Below, piece after piece: positions 1 to 7,816 of a DNA stretch of 64,000 nt; position 1 is the stretch's first letter, and each line of letters starts with the position of its first letter. Source of the DNA: Clostridiales bacterium. Its GTDB lineage: Bacteria > Bacillota > Clostridia > Lachnospirales > Lachnospiraceae. The position numbers and the translations under genes are program-made. The notes below the pieces were generated by a model. The model did no database searches. It saw only the letters and a list, made by a program, of their open reading frames with translations, and was not told the DNA's origin. The stretch is from assembly GCA_021204045.1 (NCBI GenBank), contig JAJQAA010000034.1, positions 1 to 64,000 of the forward strand. The letters are read 5' to 3'.

Positions 1-92
1 AAATTTAAAGTCAAAATCTCAGTCCGTCTTTTCCCCACCCCGTGAATAGTAACAATTTCCCCTTTTCCGCATAAAAAGCTTTTGAAATACCC

Positions 93-121
93 TTGCAATA
101 TTCCCGTTTGATGGTTATAAT
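93..121 (+). promoter_or_regulatory. Sigma-A type promoter of the lacI-type gene and uxaC
   Basis: TTGCAA at 93-98, a 17-nt spacer and a perfect TATAAT at 116-121. Transcription should begin near 128, immediately before the palindrome at 131-146. Bases 1-92 hold nothing else that I can support. Confidence 0.8.
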
Positions 122-130
122 GAAAACAAA

Positions 131-146
131 TTGTAAGTACTTTCAA
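131..146. promoter_or_regulatory. LacI-family operator overlapping the start site
   Basis: The 16-bp sequence TTGTAAGTACTTTCAA is a palindrome with a single mismatched pair. LacI-family operators have this form of two inward half-sites around a central dinucleotide. It sits just after the -10 box of the promoter for the adjacent LacI-type gene, where a bound repressor would block transcription, so autoregulation is the simplest reading. Binding by this regulator is inferred from position. Confidence 0.65.
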
Positions 147-198
147 AAACATGACGCAGCAGGCTCACAGTGCAAAAGGACAAAAAGGAGGCAGCGGC

Positions 199-1200
199 AT
201 GAATATTTACGATGTATCCAGCCAGGCCGGGGTTTCCATCGCGACCGTCTCCCGCGTCCTCAACGGCAATCCCAACGTCAGCGAAAAGACCCGTTCCCGC
301 GTTCTCGCGGTGATGGAGGAACTCGGCTACACACCCAATGTTTTCGCCCGCGGGCTTGGCCTGGGGACGATCCGTACGGTCGGCATCATGTGTTCCGACT
401 CTTCCGACCCCTATCTGGCCCACGCGATCTACTATCTTGAGCGGGAGCTGCGAAGCAACGGCTACGACGCAATCCTCTGCTGTACCGGCAGCCTGCTTGA
501 CATCAAGCGCCAGTATTTCGACCTGCTCCGTTCCAAAAAGGTGGATGCGATCATCCTTGCCGGTTCCAAATTTATTGAAATGCGCGCAAAGGACAACAGC
601 TACATCATTGATGCCTCACAGGAGATCCCGATTCTGCTGATCAACGGCTATCTCGAGGGCGACAACATTTATTCCACCCTCTGCGACGACCACATGGCCA
701 CGTACCAGGCCACCGACCAGCTGATCGCTTCCGGCTGCCGCGATATCCTCTACCTGTTTACCAGCGTCTCGTACAGCGGCGCCAACAAACTGGAAGGTTA
801 CCGCGACGCGCTCACCGCCCATGGCCTGGAGATTCGCAGCGAATACATTCACCAGTGCAAGAAAGACATTCTTTCCGCCCGCGACCTGCTGCTCCGCCTT
901 CATCATTCCGGCCTGATTTTTGATGCGGTTCTGGCCTCGGACGACCAGCTGGCCGTCGGCGCCGTCAAATACGCGCACGCTGAGAGCCGCGCCATTCCCG
1001 ACGATCTCAGCATTATCGGGTACAACAATTCCAGCTACGCGATCTGCACCGACCCGGAGCTGACCTCGATCGACAGCAAAGTGGAAGCATTGTGCACCAC
1101 CGCCGTCAACACCCTGATGGGCGTATTCAACGGCAGCAACGTCCCCAGCCGGACGACGATTGCAGCCGATTTGATAAAAAGAGCTACCACCAAATTTTAA
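199..1200 (+). CDS. LacI/GalR-family transcriptional regulator
   Basis: A 333-residue DNA-binding repressor or activator that probably senses a sugar acid. Residues 1-25 form the LacI helix-turn-helix (IYDVSSQAGVSIATVSRVL). A hinge helix follows near residues 45-55, and the rest is a periplasmic-binding-protein-like effector domain. I chose the ATG at 199 because AAGGAGG at 184-190 is ideally spaced and the HTH then begins at residue 2; an upstream ATG at 151 is in frame but lacks a site. uxaC follows after 22 bp, so the regulator probably controls glucuronate or galacturonate use. The effector itself is not visible from the sequence. Confidence 0.9.
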   Translation: MNIYDVSSQAGVSIATVSRVLNGNPNVSEKTRSRVLAVMEELGYTPNVFARGLGLGTIRTVGIMCSDSSDPYLAHAIYYLERELRSNGYDAILCCTGSLLDIKRQYFDLLRSKKVDAIILAGSKFIEMRAKDNSYIIDASQEIPILLINGYLEGDNIYSTLCDDHMATYQATDQLIASGCRDILYLFTSVSYSGANKLEGYRDALTAHGLEIRSEYIHQCKKDILSARDLLLRLHHSGLIFDAVLASDDQLAVGAVKYAHAESRAIPDDLSIIGYNNSSYAICTDPELTSIDSKVEALCTTAVNTLMGVFNGSNVPSRTTIAADLIKRATTKF

Positions 1201-1222
1201 TCTAGCAAGGAGGAGTTACCCA

Positions 1223-2638
1223 ATGAAAGCATTTATGGACAAGGACTTTCTGTTGTCGACCGATTCCGCGAAGCAGCTGTTCCATGACTATGCGGAGAAC
1301 ACGCCGATTCTCGACTATCACTGCCACATCAACCCGCAGGAGATCGCCGAGGATCGTCATTTTGACAACATTACGCAGGTCTGGCTGGGCGGCGACCATT
1401 ACAAATGGCGCCAGATGCGCTCCAACGGCGTCGAGGAGAAATACATCACCGGCGACGCTACCGACCGTGAGAAATTTCAGAAATGGGCCGAGACCCTGGA
1501 AAAGCTGATCGGCAACCCGCTGTATCACTGGAGTCATCTGGAGCTGCAGCGCTACTTTGGCTACACCGGCCATCTGTGCGGCGATACCGCGCAGGAAGTC
1601 TGGGATCTGTGCAACGAACAGCTGCAGAACAAATGGAGTGTCCGCAGCCTGATCAAAGCCTCCAATGTCACCCTGATCTGCACCACCGACGACCCGGTCG
1701 ACTCGCTCGAATGGCATAAGAAAATCGCCGAGGATCCGACCTTCGACGTCAAGGTACTCCCGGCCTGGAGACCGGACAAAGCGGACAACGTTGAAAAACC
1801 GGATTACGCCGCCTATATCGCGAAGCTCTCCGAAGTCAGCGGCGTCGCCATCAAGGACTTTGCGACCCTGAAGGAAGCCCTGATTAATCGTCTCGAGTTC
1901 TTCAACTCGATGGGCTGCAGTGTCTCCGACCACGCTCTGGAATATGTCATGTATGTACCGGCCTCCGATGACGAAATCGACGCGATCATCGCCAAGGCTC
2001 TCGCGGGCGGCGCGATCACCAAGGAAGAAGAACTCAAGTACAAAACCGCTTTCATGCTCTTCGTCGCCAGACAGTACAACCGTCTCGGCTGGGTAATGCA
2101 ACTTCACTATGGCTGCAAACGCGACAACAACGCCTACATGTACCAGCAGCTTGGCCCGGATACCGGTTTTGACTGCATCAACAACTATGCCCCGTCGGCC
2201 CAGATGGCAGACTTTCTGAATGCCTTGAGCGCCACCAATGAGATTCCGAAAACGATCATCTACTCGCTGAATCCGAACGATGACGCCGCGATCGGCACGA
2301 TCATCGGCTGCTTCCAGGATTCCGCCGCGGCCGGAAAGCTGCAGCAGGGCTCGGCCTGGTGGTTCAATGACCACAAGCTCGGTATGACCGCGCAGATGTC
2401 CAGCCTGGCCAACCTCGGCTGTCTCGGCAACTTCATCGGCATGCTGACCGACTCCCGCAGCTTCCTCTCCTACACCCGCCACGAATATTTCCGCCGCATC
2501 ATGTGCGCGCTGATCGGCGGCTGGGTAGAAAACGGCGAGTATCCGGACGACCAGAAAGCTCTGAAAGCCATCGTCCAGGGTATCTGCTACAATAACGCTG
2601 TTAAGTATTTCGGCTTTGATCTGACTCCCACAGAATAA
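1223..2638 (+). CDS. uxaC: Glucuronate isomerase
   Basis: A 471-residue cytosolic enzyme that converts D-glucuronate to D-fructuronate (and galacturonate to tagaturonate), the first step of hexuronate catabolism. The full-length match to the UxaC amidohydrolase-fold family is clear, including the metal-binding DYHCHINP near residue 31. Length is normal. AAGGAGG lies just before the ATG, and the gene shares a transcript with the LacI-type regulator. No other hexuronate genes (uxaB, uxuA, kdgK) are in the window, so the rest of the pathway must be elsewhere. A strong terminator follows. Confidence 0.95.
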   Translation: MKAFMDKDFLLSTDSAKQLFHDYAENTPILDYHCHINPQEIAEDRHFDNITQVWLGGDHYKWRQMRSNGVEEKYITGDATDREKFQKWAETLEKLIGNPLYHWSHLELQRYFGYTGHLCGDTAQEVWDLCNEQLQNKWSVRSLIKASNVTLICTTDDPVDSLEWHKKIAEDPTFDVKVLPAWRPDKADNVEKPDYAAYIAKLSEVSGVAIKDFATLKEALINRLEFFNSMGCSVSDHALEYVMYVPASDDEIDAIIAKALAGGAITKEEELKYKTAFMLFVARQYNRLGWVMQLHYGCKRDNNAYMYQQLGPDTGFDCINNYAPSAQMADFLNALSATNEIPKTIIYSLNPNDDAAIGTIIGCFQDSAAAGKLQQGSAWWFNDHKLGMTAQMSSLANLGCLGNFIGMLTDSRSFLSYTRHEYFRRIMCALIGGWVENGEYPDDQKALKAIVQGICYNNAVKYFGFDLTPTE

Positions 2639-2665
2639 GGTAAAATGTAAAAATCATCGACCACT

Positions 2666-2709
2666 AAGGCTCCGCCGCGTGATTTTACTCTCGCAGCAGA
2701 GCCTTTTTC
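2666..2709 (+). terminator. Intrinsic terminator after uxaC
   Basis: AAGGCTC at 2666 pairs with GAGCCTT. The inner arms pair further with two mismatches, and TTTTTC follows. It closes the lacI-type/uxaC operon. Confidence 0.75.
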
Positions 2710-2823
2710 ATTTAAATCCGGCAATAATTTTTAAGACTGTAAAATGGATGATAGTTTTTCAAAGTACATAGGGAGTATACTATTGATGGGAAAATAGTAT
2801 TGTGGAACAGGAGGGTACCCGAA

Positions 2824-3696
2824 ATGAATTCTGATTCGCAGAACAGCCGAAGATCCCTGCTTGCCCTGGCGGCCTCCATGGTAATATTCGGCACGGTTCC
2901 TTTGATGCTCCGGTATATTTTATTGTCATCTCCGGTAATTGCCTTTGCTCGCAGCCTGTTGGGAGCTTCTTTTCTGCTGCTGATCATGCTGATTACCCGC
3001 CAACGTTTTGCTTCGGCATACTTGCGTAAGAATTGCGGGCGTATTATGATCTCCGGCATTTTGCTCGGGATCAATTGGATCGCCTTATTTGAGTCCTTTA
3101 ATTATACAACGGTAGCAGTCGCTACATTATGTGACAACCTTGCACCTGTTTTTGTCGTACTTGTCTCGCCGATCATTTTCAAAGAAAAACTGACAAAAAC
3201 AAAGCTACTATGTGTGGCGGCTTCTGCCGTGGGCATTCTGTTGGTTTCAGGAAAAATTGGCGGAAATGTGACGGGCAGCCCCAGAGGTATCATTTTCGCA
3301 CTATGTTCCGCGATCCTTTATGCGCTTGTTATTATTTTAGGCAAGACGATCGTGGGCGTGCCTGCCCATTCCAGAACCGTATTGCAATTAGCTACCTGCT
3401 CATTGGCGCTGCTTCCGTATGTTCTGCTCACGGAAAAAACAGGGACGGTACAGATTGGTAGGCTGGGGCTTGCTATGCTTGTGGTATTGGGACTTCTTCA
3501 TACGGGAGTAGCTTATGCGCTATACTTCGGCAGCATGGACGGAATAAAAGCCCAAACATTTGCATTGATGAGCTATATAGGGCCATGTGTTACCTTGTTT
3601 GTCAGCGCAGTGGTGCTGAAAGAGCCGATGACCCTACCGCAGGCTATCGGCGCAGTGTTTATTTTTAGCGCGGTATTTTTCAGCAACAAAGAATGA
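2824..3696 (+). CDS. EamA/DMT-superfamily membrane transporter
   Basis: A 290-residue membrane protein with about ten hydrophobic segments arranged as two EamA repeats, the pattern of drug/metabolite exporters. A start at 2824 is preferred because CAGGAGGG precedes it by 9 nt; an upstream in-frame ATG at 2800 has no site. The substrate cannot be read from sequence. It lies 45 bp before an Asp/Glu racemase-like gene on the same strand, which suggests amino-acid or metabolite efflux. Codon use here is clearly more AT-rich than in uxaC, which marks the start of a compositionally different block running to about 9.2 kb. Confidence 0.85.
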   Translation: MNSDSQNSRRSLLALAASMVIFGTVPLMLRYILLSSPVIAFARSLLGASFLLLIMLITRQRFASAYLRKNCGRIMISGILLGINWIALFESFNYTTVAVATLCDNLAPVFVVLVSPIIFKEKLTKTKLLCVAASAVGILLVSGKIGGNVTGSPRGIIFALCSAILYALVIILGKTIVGVPAHSRTVLQLATCSLALLPYVLLTEKTGTVQIGRLGLAMLVVLGLLHTGVAYALYFGSMDGIKAQTFALMSYIGPCVTLFVSAVVLKEPMTLPQAIGAVFIFSAVFFSNKE

Positions 3697-3741
3697 CAAC
3701 GGAGCAAACGCGATTGTTATATCAAATTGAGGAGGTATTTC

Positions 3742-4455
3742 ATGAAAATACAAAAAGGATTTTCCCATTATGGGCAGGAGATCGGTATTCTTGTAAACGC
3801 TTCCGTATCCCCTCGTGTGCCGGGTGATGCAGGACACGCAGCGAGCTTTGGCTACCCTGTACAGTATCAGATCACGGGTACCAGCTTTATGGATATGGTC
3901 GAGGGAGCGCCCGATGCACGGGAGAAGCTGATCAGAGCTGCCCGCACCTTGAAGAACGCGGGCTGCCGGGGAATCGTGGCAGACTGCGGGCTGATGTCAC
4001 TCTACCAAAATGATGTCGCTCGTGAAGTGGGGATTCCCTTTGTGGGGGCCTCGCTCATTCAGATCCCGATCGTATGGCATATGGTCGGGTGCAACGGAAC
4101 AATCGGCATCATTACCGGACATTCGGATTTTTTAAAGCCATGCCACCTCTGCAGCTCCGGCTGGACTGATGAAATCCCATTGGCGATCGAGGGAATGCAG
4201 ACGTGCGCACATTTTCATGAGATCGTGATTTGCGGAGGGATGAATCTGAATACGAGCCAGATGTGTGATGAAGTCGTTGATGCGGCGCTGGCATTAAAGC
4301 GGCACTATGCTGATTTGAAGGCCGTTATTTTGGAATGTTCCAACCTTGCCACCTACAGCCGCGCGGTAGCCGAAGCCATCGAACTACCGGTATTTGATAC
4401 CATCAGCGCCGCCAATCTTTTACAGTATGGTCTTTGCCCGCCCCAATATATCTGA
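3742..4455 (+). CDS. Aspartate/glutamate racemase-family protein
   Basis: 237 residues. The Asp/Glu/hydantoin racemase fold uses two cysteines as acid and base. Here C82 in VADCGLM and C199 in ILECSNL sit at the expected places in the two half-domains. Racemization of an amino acid or related compound is likely, but several relatives are decarboxylases or isomerases, so the exact reaction is open. I chose the ATG at 3742 because AGGAGG at 3730-3735 precedes it. It shares direction and close spacing with the EamA transporter, so the two may form an operon. A bidirectional terminator separates it from the convergent Crp-type regulator. Confidence 0.8.
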   Translation: MKIQKGFSHYGQEIGILVNASVSPRVPGDAGHAASFGYPVQYQITGTSFMDMVEGAPDAREKLIRAARTLKNAGCRGIVADCGLMSLYQNDVAREVGIPFVGASLIQIPIVWHMVGCNGTIGIITGHSDFLKPCHLCSSGWTDEIPLAIEGMQTCAHFHEIVICGGMNLNTSQMCDEVVDAALALKRHYADLKAVILECSNLATYSRAVAEAIELPVFDTISAANLLQYGLCPPQYI

Positions 4456-4480
4456 ATCTTTCGCAGAATCGACCATCATG

Positions 4481-4520
4481 AAAAATCCCCGGACCTGAAA
4501 AACAGGCCCGGGGATTTTTT
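4481..4520. terminator. Bidirectional terminator between convergent genes
   Basis: AAAAATCCCCGG and its partner CCGGGGATTTTTT form a GC-rich stem flanked by A- and T-runs. It can serve both the racemase-like gene and the opposing Crp-type regulator. Confidence 0.9.
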
Positions 4521-4528
4521 CATATACG

Positions 4529-5239
4529 CTAAAAGTCAATGATATCCTCCGCCATATTCATCAATTGATCAATGGAGACGACAATATAACGGCTATCTTC
4601 CTTTTTCAGAATTTTTTGCCGCTGAAAGACCAGCAAAACATTATTTGCCGTCACACGGCTGATCCCTACAATAGCAGCAATGTCACTACAGGTAAAACGC
4701 AAATTAATATGTATTCCGTCAGGACACACCTTCCCGTATCTGTCGCATAGGTACAAAAGGTATTTTGCAACGCGAACCTCAGCGGTATCAAAGCTCAGAT
4801 TGGCCTGCTGCACAATCAACATTTGTGATATGCGGGCTTCATATTGCAGCATTAAATCAGCGAGAGTACGGTCACTGTGAAACAGGGATTGCAGTTCCTT
4901 GCTGGGGATCCGAACAACCTCTGTGGGGACAATAGCTATTGCGGTCATACTATGCGGCTTGGAGAGAATACAGGAAATTTCTCCGACCAATGCGCCGGGA
5001 CAGGCGATATACAGCTGCTTCTCCTGCCCATCCTTGCTAAAGACGCTGTGACGAATGCGGCCACTTATAATGACAAACGTATCCCGAAACGGATCGCCCG
5101 CCGAAAAGAGGATGGCTTCCGCAGCGTACCTTACGATGGGACGGTTTTTGACGAGAATATCCCATATTTGAATATCCGCGCCGATCCACGGGGAACTGAT
5201 GTTACCCCAATCATAACTGTCAATGAACATATCCGCCAT
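4529..5239 (-). CDS. Crp/Fnr-family transcriptional regulator
   Basis: 236 residues. A cyclic-nucleotide-binding-like beta-roll covers about residues 35-130, and a Crp-type winged helix (SDIAAIVGISRVTANNVL) lies near residues 180-205. No cysteine cluster for an Fnr iron-sulfur centre is seen, so a small-molecule effector is likelier. A GAGG site lies about 9 nt ahead of the ATG. The gene is divergent from ridA and the downstream PLP-enzyme genes, whose promoter has an extended -10 but no good -35, as expected for an activator-dependent promoter. Control of that operon is inferred. Confidence 0.88.
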   Translation of the reverse strand: MADMFIDSYDWGNISSPWIGADIQIWDILVKNRPIVRYAAEAILFSAGDPFRDTFVIISGRIRHSVFSKDGQEKQLYIACPGALVGEISCILSKPHSMTAIAIVPTEVVRIPSKELQSLFHSDRTLADLMLQYEARISQMLIVQQANLSFDTAEVRVAKYLLYLCDRYGKVCPDGIHINLRFTCSDIAAIVGISRVTANNVLLVFQRQKILKKEDSRYIVVSIDQLMNMAEDIIDF

Positions 5240-5364
5240 TCGTTATATCCTCATCTGTTTCCGCAAAAACTGTTCATTCTGTCCGTCTTTCAGCAGGTTT
5301 TTCCCTGAGTATACATGAAATTGCCCAAAATGTAAAGTATTTAGCAGAATGTTTTGATGACATT

Positions 5365-5373
5365 TGCTATACT
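5365..5373 (+). promoter_or_regulatory. Extended -10 promoter for the ridA operon
   Basis: TGCTATACT is an extended -10 element 55 nt ahead of ridA, in the gap shared with the divergent Crp-type gene. No convincing -35 lies 17 nt upstream. I could not identify a clean Crp-type palindrome by eye. Confidence 0.5.
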
Positions 5374-5427
5374 GCAAGGGAAAGAAAGCGAAAAGCTTTT
5401 AAAAAATATCAATGAAAAGGAGAATGA

Positions 5428-5895
5428 ATGGTTATGTCTAAAGTAGAAGAACGACTGACGGCCGCAGGGGTTACAATTCCGGATGTTCCTATTCCATTGG
5501 CGGCCTATGTGCCGGGCCTGATCTCCGACAATCTGGTGTATACGTCGGGGCAGCTTCCCATGGCTAATGGGCAATTGGCGTTCAAAGGGCGTTTGGGTGA
5601 AAACGCGACCATGGAGGATGGTTATGCAGCGGCTAAGCAGTGCGCCTGCAATTGCCTGGGTGTGGTGAAGTCGCTGATCGGTGATCTTGACCGGGTGACC
5701 CGTGTAGTCAAGGTAGTGGGGTTTGTCAATAGCTCTGCTGATTTTGAAGCACAGCCCAAGGTCATCAACGGCGCTTCCGAGCTTCTGCAGCTGGCATTCG
5801 GCGATATTGGCGCACATGCCCGCAGCGCTGTAGGCGTCGCCGCACTTCCTTTAGGTGCTATGTGCGAGGTGGAGATCGTAGTAGAATTTGCGTAA
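5428..5895 (+). CDS. RidA/YjgF-family enamine/imine deaminase
   Basis: A 155-residue RidA-fold protein. RidA proteins hydrolyse reactive enamine or imine intermediates released by PLP enzymes. This member is of the longer variety with an N-terminal VEERLTAAGVTIPDVPIP and a C-terminal GAMCEVEIVVEFA. The arginine and glutamate typical of active RidA are not both obvious, so catalysis is likely but unproven. The start may be 5428 or 5434; AAAGGAG at 5417-5422 precedes both. The next gene encodes a PLP enzyme, which fits the family's usual partnership. Confidence 0.88.
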   Translation: MVMSKVEERLTAAGVTIPDVPIPLAAYVPGLISDNLVYTSGQLPMANGQLAFKGRLGENATMEDGYAAAKQCACNCLGVVKSLIGDLDRVTRVVKVVGFVNSSADFEAQPKVINGASELLQLAFGDIGAHARSAVGVAALPLGAMCEVEIVVEFA

Positions 5896-5967
5896 TGCAC
5901 ATAAAACACACGAATTTACGGATGCATTATAATGAAAAATTATTATAATTTGAAAAGGAGAATTATC

Positions 5968-7218
5968 ATGAGTAACATTGATTGGAAAAAGATCCGCAGC
6001 GAAGAGTTCCCCGTTCTGGACACCATGACGTTCCTGGATGCTGCCTGTGTCAGCTTTGCACCCCAGCGTTCCGTTCGTGCTGTCAAGGCTTTTGCCGATA
6101 TGACCGCTACGCAGGAAGAGGCAAATTCCAGCGCTCACCACATTGCAATGGATAGTCTGCGCGGCAAAGCATACGACGAGGCATGCAAGCTGTTCAATGC
6201 CGATCCCGAAGAGATCGCTCTGGTGGAGAGCACCTCTCATGGCCTGAATATTGCCGCTTCCGGCATTGAATTGCATGATGGCGACAGTGTGATCACCACC
6301 AACCTGGAATTCATTCAGGTGGCACTGCCTTGGTGCCTGATGCGTAAGGAAAAGAAGATTGACATCCGTGTCTGCAAAACACCGGATAATCGCTTCCGTG
6401 CATCTGACTTTGCCGCTTTGGCAGATGAGACCACCAAGATTTTGGTGATGTCCACCGTCGAGTGGTGCAACGGTTGGGCATCTGATTTGACAGAAATCGG
6501 CGCGTGGTGCCAGGAGAAAGGTATTATGTTCGTGGTTGATGCCGTTCAACAGATGGGCGTTACCAAGATTGATACTAAGAAGTGCCATATTGACCTGCTG
6601 GTCGCCGGTGGTCACAAATGGGCCAACAGCCCCTATGGTACCGGTGTGATGTACGTCAACAAAAACAGCCTCAATAAGATCAAGCAGAGTTACGGTGGCT
6701 ACTTGAATACCAGCGTTCCGGAAGGCGGATGGGGTGCCTACTGGGAGAAGCTGGACTCTCAGGCTGTAAGCGATTGGACATTCCCCAACACTGCCCGCAA
6801 GTATGAGATCGGCGGCACCACAAACTATACCGGCTGCATTGCCTTGGGTGAGTCCTTGGGTCTGGTCAACGAAATCGGCATCGAGAACATTCAGGAGCAT
6901 GTTTGGGAGCTGGGCGAGTATTGCATGGATCAAATCGAGAGCATCGGCGGTTATGTGGTAACACACCGCGACCCGGAACGTCGCGCCGGCATTATTATTG
7001 CCCGCCTGTATAACGATATCGAGATCGATCGTCGCATTTTGAAGGATCTGCATGCCCGCCGGATATTCATTGCACAGCGCTTTACCGATAATGTGGGCGG
7101 CTTCCGTATCAGTTGCAACTGGTTCAATGTCAAGGAGGATATTGACACCTTGATCGCAGCAATGAAGGAAATTATCGCTTTGATCGACAAGGAGCCGGAT
7201 TATAAAGATCATCACTGA
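5968..7218 (+). CDS. Class V aminotransferase-fold PLP enzyme
   Basis: 416 residues of the aminotransferase class V / cysteine desulfurase-like family. The PLP lysine is K217 in AGGHKWANSPYG, and D191 in VVDAVQ should hold the pyridine nitrogen. It lacks the active-site cysteine loop of true NifS/IscS proteins and resembles the isopenicillin-N-epimerase-like branch, so it is probably a lyase, epimerase or transaminase on an amino acid. A start at 5968 is preferred because AAAGGAG precedes it; an ATG at 5932 is in frame but has no site. It is cotranscribed with ridA. Confidence 0.85.
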   Translation: MSNIDWKKIRSEEFPVLDTMTFLDAACVSFAPQRSVRAVKAFADMTATQEEANSSAHHIAMDSLRGKAYDEACKLFNADPEEIALVESTSHGLNIAASGIELHDGDSVITTNLEFIQVALPWCLMRKEKKIDIRVCKTPDNRFRASDFAALADETTKILVMSTVEWCNGWASDLTEIGAWCQEKGIMFVVDAVQQMGVTKIDTKKCHIDLLVAGGHKWANSPYGTGVMYVNKNSLNKIKQSYGGYLNTSVPEGGWGAYWEKLDSQAVSDWTFPNTARKYEIGGTTNYTGCIALGESLGLVNEIGIENIQEHVWELGEYCMDQIESIGGYVVTHRDPERRAGIIIARLYNDIEIDRRILKDLHARRIFIAQRFTDNVGGFRISCNWFNVKEDIDTLIAAMKEIIALIDKEPDYKDHH

Positions 7219-7282
7219 TCGCACTTTTAAACCCTACAACAAAATATGGGCGGGCTCTACATAAACCTTTATATCCACACTG

Positions 7283-7318
7283 AGACCGCAGACGCAATTC
7301 TTGTTCCGCGGTCTTTTC
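7283..7318 (+). terminator. Candidate terminator or attenuator before the GNAT gene
   Basis: AGACCGC pairs with GCGGTCT across an 18-nt loop, followed by TTTC. It may end the ridA/PLP transcript or reduce read-through into the next two genes. Confidence 0.45.
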
Positions 7319-7345
7319 TATCACAGGTTTTATAGGAGAAGTACG

Positions 7346-7816
7346 ATGGACTTTCATATTTACTCTTTTGATGAATTGACAACGCAACAGCTGTACGACA
7401 TCATGGCTCATCGTTTTGAAGTGTTTGTATTGGGTCGGGGCGATATCTATCGAGATTTCGATTACTTCGATCAAAAGGCCAAGCATTTGGTAGCCACAGA
7501 CCAAAACGGAACCATTCAAGGCTATGTCCGGCTTTTGCCAAGTGAGCTTCATTACGATGGTTATGCTGAAAATTCATTTGGTCGGCTTTCTGTCAAAAAG
7601 AGTTGCCGCCGCCACGGCCTTGGCGCAGAGCTGGTGCGTCGGGCCTGCGACTATTTGATTGAAAATAAAAGCTGCAAAGCAGTTCGTATCTCTGCAATGG
7701 CGTATCTTGAAAATTTCTACGCAAACCTTGGCTTTGTCAGAACCTCAGATGTATTTGATATTCAGGGCGTTGCCCATATAACAATGCTATATCAGAGAGG
7801 AGTTATCCATGAATGA
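7346..7816 (+). CDS. GNAT-family N-acetyltransferase (ElaA-like)
   Basis: 157 residues with the GNAT fold. The acetyl-CoA loop is suggested by VKKSCRRHGLGAELVRRA near residues 85-105. The N-terminal FDELTTQQLYDIMAHRFEVFV resembles the ElaA/YjcF branch, whose substrates are unknown. The ATG at 7346 follows AGGAG; an upstream in-frame start at 7301 would lie inside the hairpin. The gene overlaps the next one by 8 bp, so the two are translationally linked. Substrate is not predictable. Confidence 0.85.
   Translation: MDFHIYSFDELTTQQLYDIMAHRFEVFVLGRGDIYRDFDYFDQKAKHLVATDQNGTIQGYVRLLPSELHYDGYAENSFGRLSVKKSCRRHGLGAELVRRACDYLIENKSCKAVRISAMAYLENFYANLGFVRTSDVFDIQGVAHITMLYQRGVIHE

Noticed and set aside
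1202-2482. A 426-codon open frame antisense to uxaC
   Set aside because: It is the shadow of a clear UxaC; no ribosome binding site or domain.
5851-7224. A 457-codon open frame antisense to the PLP enzyme
   Set aside because: It spans two well-supported genes on the other strand and has no recognisable domain.
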